15,503 bases of DNA from Ectocarpus siliculosus (lineage: Eukaryota; Sar; Phaeophyceae; Ectocarpales; Ectocarpaceae): the NCBI GenBank assembly GCA_000310025.1, contig FN649744.1, positions 2,055,459 to 2,070,961 on the forward strand, in the 5' to 3' direction. Positions 8,327 to 15,503 of this stretch are shown piece after piece; the first letter of the stretch is position 1, and every line of letters begins with the position of its first letter. A model generated the notes under the pieces. It ran no database searches and was not told the origin of the DNA. It saw nothing but the letters and a program-made list of their open reading frames with translations. A program made the position numbers and the translations under genes.

Positions 8327-11300
8327 TGTTGGAGTAATTGCGGTACAAGAACGACTCTATTCTACTGCATGGGTTTATGCGGTATAGTGAAGGCGTTGCC
8401 AAGTCTGTAACCGTCAGGTGAAGACAGCTTGGGCGTCTGTGTGGATAATAATATCACTCTGTGTGTTTGCCTACCTAACCTCGCATCACATGCCAGCTAC
8501 TTTGTAGCCACAGCTGAAGGAATAGCTGTACAGCAACTGCAGTGACAGTGCTGTTGCCTCAACAGGTTATGAGCCTCGAGTTGCTCGAGCTAGTACACCA
8601 GAGTCACAAGCGTCGGTAAGCATGGCTACCGGCTCGTCAGGCGAGATCCGAAGAGGATTCGCCAAGTTTAGTGGTGACCCAGGCGACTACGTCGGCTGGC
8701 GAACTCTGCAGACCTCCTTATTTATGGAGGACAAGCTGCACAAGGTTCTGTTGGGAGTGGAGAAAGCCCCTACGGATCCTGGACCAAGCGCTACGCCAAA
8801 CCAGACTTTGGCATACCAAACTGCCCTGGAAGGATACCAGGACAAGAACGGACAGATCTTTACCCGGCTGATGCTCGCTACATCTGAAACCGGGGGCTAC
8901 CAGAGCGCGGCCTCACAGACTGTGCAGGCATACGCGCCTATCGGGTCTTCCTACAACGGAGACGGTCGTGGAGCATTCCTCGCCCTGGAACGAAAGTACC
9001 AGGCCGCTGGGGTATACCGTACGCAGGAGCTGCACGAGAAGTTCATATCTTTGGCAGTTACTGCGGACCACGACTTTGATCCGGCCAATGTTATTCAAGA
9101 CATGCGCCGGATCTGCACGGAGCTAGCCGTGTATAACGACACGGTGGCTGACCACCGAAAGACGTTCGCTTTCCTGAAAGCACTGCCGGACGACCACTAC
9201 AAAGAGTTCAAGACAGGGCTGCTGTGCGGCCAGGCTGCTGGGAGCGTCTTGTCCTTCGAGGAGGTCGCCGACCGAGCCACTTCGTTCCACGCGATGCACA
9301 TTCGTGGTAAAGTTGCCTCGAAGAACGCGTCCGGAAGCAGCAGCCGTGCGCTGAATACCGTCACACACGGTGGAGCGCGTTCTTTCCGTAAGGGCGGCGG
9401 TCATCATGGTCGTGGACGCGCGCAGCGCGGTGGACGCGGACGTGGCAGCTGGAACAACTCGTCGAACCGTAACAACGGGTCGTCGAGGGGGAACAACAGC
9501 AACGACCAGAACCATGGCGGCGCAACTTCTGGCAACGGAGCTGGTGGTGCGTCTTCCGACAACCGGCCCTCTGGACGGCCAAACCACTCACAGCAAAGAC
9601 GCGGGTACGACAGGGACGGCTTATGCAGTTACTGTCACAATTCTACGGAACACACCTGGACGAACTGCCCGCTTCGCGCCTCCAATGCCACGCGGTTTTC
9701 GAACCGTGAACAACAGCAACCGCAGCAGCAGCAGCAGGTCAACACGATCGCGGAAGCCACGACACAGGCGTGGCTCACGCACGCGCGCGAGGTCGACCTC
9801 ACGCTGGAATCGTTCGAGATCGCCATAGGCGATCCCGAGCAGGTGCCGTTTGCGCCTGCTGCATCGACCCCTGAGGAGGCGTCCGATGTCAATGTAGGGC
9901 AGGTGTTGGCTGCGCCTGCCACAGCTTCGCTACCATTGTTGGAACGTGCTGTCCCATTGCAGGTGCCGATTGCGCCTGCCACAGCAGAGGAAACCGAGGA
10001 GCCTGCTGCCTCCTACGAGCAGGAAATGGACCCGCCTGCCGCGATACAGCATGAGGAGCTGGTCGCGTACACCAACGTTTTTCGTGCAGTGGACAAGACA
10101 GCGCCCGCCGAGCATACGAGGGTGTTCATCGACACCGCCGCTTCGGGACACATGGTAAGCGGCGAGAGCCCAGTCTCACAACATGTAGTCGACTTGGTTG
10201 ACTGCGACGTCCGCATCAAGGGTTCGTGCGGCACATCCAGCGCCACCAAGAAAGGTACGCTGAAGTTCAAACTCAAGAATGACAAAGGTCAACCCGTCCC
10301 GATAGAATTGGAGGTTCTGCTTGTGCGGGATCTTGGAGCAAACATATTTTCTGTCGGAGCGTTGGATGAGAAGGGGGTGAAGACGGATCTACTTTCGGCA
10401 CCTCCGGCCCTGCGAAGCCGGAACCTGTCTTTCCCCATATCAACAGCAGAGGTGCCTCGAATGTACGTCGTGAATCTCATCCTGGACGACCTGAATCTCG
10501 ACCTGCCTAGTTCTCCGCTGGTTTTCCGTGCCGATACCGATGCCGGTGTCTGGCACCGGAGGATGGGACATTGCAATGCGCGCGCCCTGAAGCAGCTCTC
10601 GGATAAGGAAGGCACCGGCATCAAGTTCATCACCAACATTCAACCAGGTGACTGCGAAGTGTGCGATGTATCCAAAAGCAAGAAGGCGAGTCACCCCCCG
10701 GTTGGCCGCGCCCGTTCACTGACGCGAATGATGCTTATGCATCTCGACCTGTGGGGAAAACATGGTGTGCCATCGTATAGCGGATGTCAGCATATCGTAA
10801 TGTTCACCGACGATAAATCTCGCATGCGGTGGGGCATTCCCCTGAAGACAAAGGATGGAGTGACTGACGCGCTCGAAACACTGATTAAAGAAGTCGCCGA
10901 TCCCGAGGGCATCTGCATCGGGAAAATCCATTGCGATGGCGCAGCCGACTTCAAGGGTAGGTTCTTAGCAATGTGTCGGTCCTTCGGGATCGCTGTGGAG
11001 ACAAGCCCCCCGTACGTCCCTCAAGGGAATGCTGTCGCCGAACGCGGTTTCGGGACCGTCATCGGTGCAGCACGTAGTCTCATGCTTGGAGCTCCGCACC
11101 TACCGCGTCAACTGTGGGCGGAAGCCGTGAAGGCCGCCATTTACATCAAGAACCGCACACCTACTGACGTCCTGGACGGCAAAGCACCACTTGAGGTTTG
11201 GGAGGACAAACCACTCGGCAGCTTGAAGCACATGCATGAGTGGGGGTCTGTAGCGTTTAAACACGTAGAAGCTCGCTCGCGAAACGATAAGTTTTCTGCC

Positions 11301-13795
11301 AGGGCCAAGAAGTATTACATGGTGGGATACAATACAACCAGCAAGACGTGGCGGCTATGGGACCCGGCGGAACCACTCAAAATTACAAACTCTGCTGAAG
11401 TGTCATTCCGCGAGGTAGATGCCTGCGACGTCGCCCGCCCCATGCACGGGTCTGACCCATTTCCCGAACAAGGCCAGATTTTCCAGCCCGGCATCATCAC
11501 TACTGGGGCCGAGACAAAAGACGAGGAACCAGAACTAGCAGAAACGAACGACGGACCGGACGAAGAACCACCCGCGGTGCGCAAAAGCGGTCGTACGACA
11601 AGGCCGCGGGACCGTCTGAACCTGTTTGTACGACGGAGCAGGTGTTCGAAACGGAATACGCGCTGGTGATCGGAGGTGAGATCGGGAACCTTGGTCAAGG
11701 GATACCTGGCCAACTAGGATACATGCCCGCCGATCCACCGAACTACCGCGCAGCGGTCAACGGACCAGATGCTGTTGGATGGATGAAAAGCATGGAGGAG
11801 GAGAATCGCTCCTTGCTAGACCACGACGTTTATGAGTGGGTCGATCCCCCGTGCGATGCTCAAATCATCCCGTCAAAATACATCTACAAATGGAAGTACA
11901 ACGAGGCCGGCATCGCTGTGCGACAGAAATCGAGAATCGCAGTGCAAGGATTTTACGAAGCTGAGACCGGAACCGACAATGCTGCACCGGTAGCGTCTCT
12001 CCAAGCCGTCCATCTGATAGTTGCGCATGCAGCCAAGAATGGACTTGTTCTTCGCCAAGCCGACATCAGGACGGCGTTCCTCCACGCGAGGATGGAACCG
12101 AGATCGAAACCAGTGTACGTCATTCCCCCGGAAGGATTCTCGTGCGACAGCGGGAGAGCCAGGCAAGTCTGGAAGCTCAGAGCATGGCTTTACGGGTTGC
12201 GTTTTTCCCCAAAAGGCTGGTGGGGCACTCTGCACGACTTTATCCTGAAGATCGGATTTGTTGAGAGCACCGCTGAACCGTGCTTGTACATCCTGGACGA
12301 CGGAGATGTGCTCCTTCTCGTTTATGTGGATGACATTCTGCTGACCGGGGAGGGCGAGAACAAAGTGCTGAGCATAGTCGATCAGCTGAATGAGCGTTTC
12401 GAAACGGTGGACCTGGGAGGAGCCAGATTCCTACTCGGTATGGGAATCAACCGAGACAGAGCCGCAGGGACGATTCTTTTGGAACAGGAAGCGTATACCA
12501 ACGCAGTGTTGGACAAGTTCGGCATGGCCGACGCGCGTCCGACGACATCTCCGTCTGAGGCTGGACCGGTGTCCGTCTTGGAGGACGAGGTGCTGTCAGC
12601 GGAGGATACCACATATTTCCGCTCCGCCACAGGCTCGCTTCTATATCTCAGCAGGTGCACAAGGCCCGACATTACTCACTCCGTAATGGTTCTGACGCGG
12701 AGTATGGCGAAACCAGGTCCGAGGGCGATGCAGAAACTCAAACGCGCACTCAGGTACCTGAAAGGTACGATATCAATCGGTGTACGCTACGGCGAGGACG
12801 CCGGAGATGGAAACGTCATTACGGCGTTTGTCGACTCAGATTTTGCAGGCGACCTAGACAAGGGCTACTCCACCACGGGAGTCGTGTTGTACTTCGCTGG
12901 TGGACCGGTGGAATGGACATCATCCAAGCAGACGGTGGTGGCGACCTCTTCCGTTGAAGCAGAGTTCGTGGCTTTGTCGAAGGGGTGCAACATCATCAAG
13001 TACTTCCGCCACCTGCTGGACACCATAAATCAGACTCAGGAAGAAGCAACCGTGGTGTGGGAGGACAACTCGGGAGCTCTAAAATTAACTCGTAGCTTCC
13101 GTATCACCCCAAGGACGAATCACATTGACGTAAAGTTTCACCACGTAAGGTCGCTGGTAGCTGATGGAGTCGTAGACGTGAAGCAAATATCGACGTCGCT
13201 TCAGAAAGCGGACATTTTTACGAAAGGGCTAAACCCGTCGGAGTTTCTCCGCGCCCGTGGCATGCTGTTAGGAGTTTGATCACCTCCCCTCTTCTTCGTA
13301 ATCAGACTTTATGTCTTGAGGGTTGGATGGTGTATGTGTGTGTATATGTTAGAAGAAAATTCGGGAGATTTGTGTCGAAGGAAAATAAATCGCTGCTGAT
13401 GCAACGCAGCTGAGGAAGGCAAAACAATTGATATTGAGACAGAAGTTCTTAAGATAGCATTGTTTCGAGAGGACATGGATATTGTTTTCGAGAGGACATT
13501 GAGAGAGAATTGGATCTGATGCATAGGTACTAGAATGACGTAGTTCTTGAGAGGACATGTTGGAGTAATTGCGGTACAAGAACGACTCTATTCTACTGCA
13601 TGGGTTTATGCGGTATAGTGAAGGCGTTGCCAAGTCTGTAACCGTCAGGTGAAGACAGCTTGGGCGTCTGTGTGGATAATAATATCACTCTGTGTGTTTG
13701 CCTACCTAACCTCGCATCACATGCCAGCTACTTTGTAGCCACAGCTGAAGGAATAGCTGTACAGCAACTGCAGTGACAGTGCTGTTGCCTCAACA
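8327..13795 (+). mobile_element. Full-length Ty1/copia LTR retrotransposon nested in the gag of YR element B
   Basis: 5469 bp with 238-bp LTRs that begin TGTTG and end CAACA, flanked by a CCCCC duplication. A primer site follows the left LTR directly and a purine-rich tract precedes the right LTR. Internal order is Gag, protease, integrase, RT, RNase H; integrase before RT identifies Copia (Pseudoviridae-type) rather than Gypsy. Both LTRs are identical by eye, so the insertion is recent. The copy-A empty site shows the pre-insertion sequence. Confidence 0.96.
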
Positions 13796-15503
13796 CCCCC
13801 CCCTGCGTTTTCGCGGCTGCGCGGCCTCACCGCGGAAGGCAACGCCAACGCCATCGTCGGAAAGCTGAACAACGGCCTGGCCGGGCTCCCGCAGCCACAG
13901 AAGAGGAAAGCGTCAGCGAGCAGCGCCACGAGCGGTCATACAGCATCCCGCCCGCGGATAACCGCAGCACCCGTCGCCAACCAACACGCGGTGGCGACGC
14001 TGTCCCCGTTCCAGCAGGACCTCCTCACGTGGGGAACCCCCCACCGCGCGTGTCACTCCCACTGGAAAGGACAAAAGTGCACCCGCCCGCATTGCGCCCT
14101 CAACCACGTACAGGTTCACCCCAGCGTCGCCCCCCCCGGTCCGCCGCCCATAGCGCCAGTCCGGGCCCCCGCACCCGCGACCGCCCTTGCCCCTGCCCCC
14201 GCACCCGCCCCTGCCCCCGCTGCACCACGCCCCGTAGTCGCCCGGTACAGCAACAACTACAGGCCACAAGGAGCAGCAGGTGCCAACTCCTGACAATACG
14301 GGCCCCATCCAGAGGTGGGGCCAACGCGGGCGAGGAGGGCGGATGACCCCACGGTAGCAGCTTTTGTAGACAGGAGCAGGACCGTGGCGCTAACTGAAGC
14401 GCCTCTTCCCGGGTTGGTGGCACCGAACGTGTTCTACGGTGAGAGAAGAAGTACCCGCCCGAGTAAATCAAGTACGAGTAGTGAGGAACATGAAATTACT
14501 GCAGACCCAGAGCTATTGGACCCCTCTAACGAAGGAGTAGAACAACCGTGTACTCGTAGAAGTACCAGCCAAAGTAGACCACGCACCAATAGTGATGAAC
14601 ATGAAATTACTGCAGAACCAGCGCTAATGGACCCCTCTAACCAAGGAGTAGAACAACCGTGCGCTAGACTTGAACAAGTGAGAGAAAAAGATCCCCGTAA
14701 CACGGGAGAAAACAATAGACCCGGCGTGAACGCTGGAAAAGACCCCCGTTACCGGGGAGAAAAAGACCCCTCGCACCAGGGAGAAGATCGCAAGAGTGCT
14801 AGACCCAATACGTGTATTGGAGACAAAGACAGAGAAAGACCTAGTGGGAACACTAGAGAAGACCCCCGTTACCGGGGAGAAAAAGACCCCTCGCACCAGG
14901 GAGAAGATCGCAAGAGTGCTAGACCCAATACGTGTATTGGAGACAAAGACAGAGAAAGACCTAGTGGGAACACTAGAGAAGACCCCCGTTACCGGGGAGA
15001 AAAAGACCCCTCGCACCAGGGAGAAGATCGCAAGAGTGCTAGACCCAATACGTGTATTGGAGACAAAGACAGAGAAAGACCTAGTGGAAACACTAGAGAA
15101 GACCCCCGTTACCGGGGAGAAAAAGACCCCTCGCACCAGGGAGAAGACCACAAGAGTGCTAGACCCAATACGTGTATTGGAGACAAAGACAGAGAAAGAC
15201 CTAGTGGTAACACTAGAGAAGACCCCCGTTACCGGGGAGAAAAAGACCGCTCGCACCAGGGAGAAGATCACAAGAGTGCTAGACCCAATACGTGTATTGG
15301 AGACAAAGACAGAGAAAGACCTAGTGGAAACACTAGAGAAGACCCCTCTTACCGGGGAGAAAAAGACCCCTCGCACCAGGGAGAAGATCGCAAGAGTGCT
15401 AGACCCAATACGTGTATTGGAGACAAAGACCCCTACGGCAAGAGGGACTCGGCTAGTGACGGGTCGGCAGCCTTGCCACCTCCTTATGGGAAGCTACTGG
15501 CTG

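Larger units (their letters stand above)
6600..15503 (+). mobile_element. YR retrotransposon copy B, interrupted by a copia element and truncated by the right window edge
   Basis: Same family as copy A, in the same orientation. It contains the 5' repeat, gag (split) and the repeat-rich pol start. With the copia insertion and one CCCCC duplication set aside, its gag is open from ATG 7053 to the TGA at 14291-14293. Differences from copy A include CTCC/ATCC at 8286, two extra bases near 14267, a 6-bp in-frame deletion near 14622, and no frameshift in the 120-bp array. Confidence 0.85.

Overview
This is a eukaryotic, transposon-only window. Three kinds of evidence support this: multi-domain reverse-transcriptase polyproteins, a nested insertion with long terminal repeats (LTRs), and no ordinary host gene on either strand. 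The two element families present are widespread in algae, oomycetes, fungi and animals. I cannot name the host from sequence alone; a protist or algal genome is a guess.

Layout. Two copies of one tyrosine-recombinase (YR) retrotransposon of the DIRS/PAT/Ngaro class lie head to tail on the + strand, offset by 7982 bp. Copy A (1-6599) enters the window inside gag. It continues through a repeat-rich pol N-terminus (836-2340), a reverse transcriptase (2228-3916), RNase H (3894-4835) and a tyrosine recombinase (4811-6004). Copy B (6600-15503) has its leader and gag start (7053) and leaves the window inside the same repeat-rich pol region. Between the recombinase of A and the gag of B lie two near-identical direct repeats (6053-6493 and 6600-7031) separated by 106 bp of other sequence.

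The gag of copy B is split by a complete Ty1/copia LTR retrotransposon (8327-13795). It has 238-bp LTRs identical to each other, a CCCCC target duplication, a primer site resembling the anticodon arm of tRNA-Met, Gag-PR-IN in one frame (8622-11669) and RT-RNase H in the -1 frame (11642-13279).

How the genes work together. In the YR element, Gag packages RNA, RT/RNase H copies it, and the recombinase integrates a circular product instead of a DDE integrase. In copia, Gag, protease, integrase and RT/RNase H act as a virus-like particle.

Points to keep in mind. The 100-N gap at 3145-3244 is flanked by the same 545 bp on both sides, so the long RT frame there is almost certainly an assembly artefact. 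The YR-element RT has Gly where the first catalytic Asp of motif A should be. Copy A carries frame breaks that copy B, where visible, lacks. The strongest unexplained signal is the 120-bp tandem array in pol (1289-1977, 14741-15430), each unit of which can fold into several hairpins, one with GNRA-type loops.
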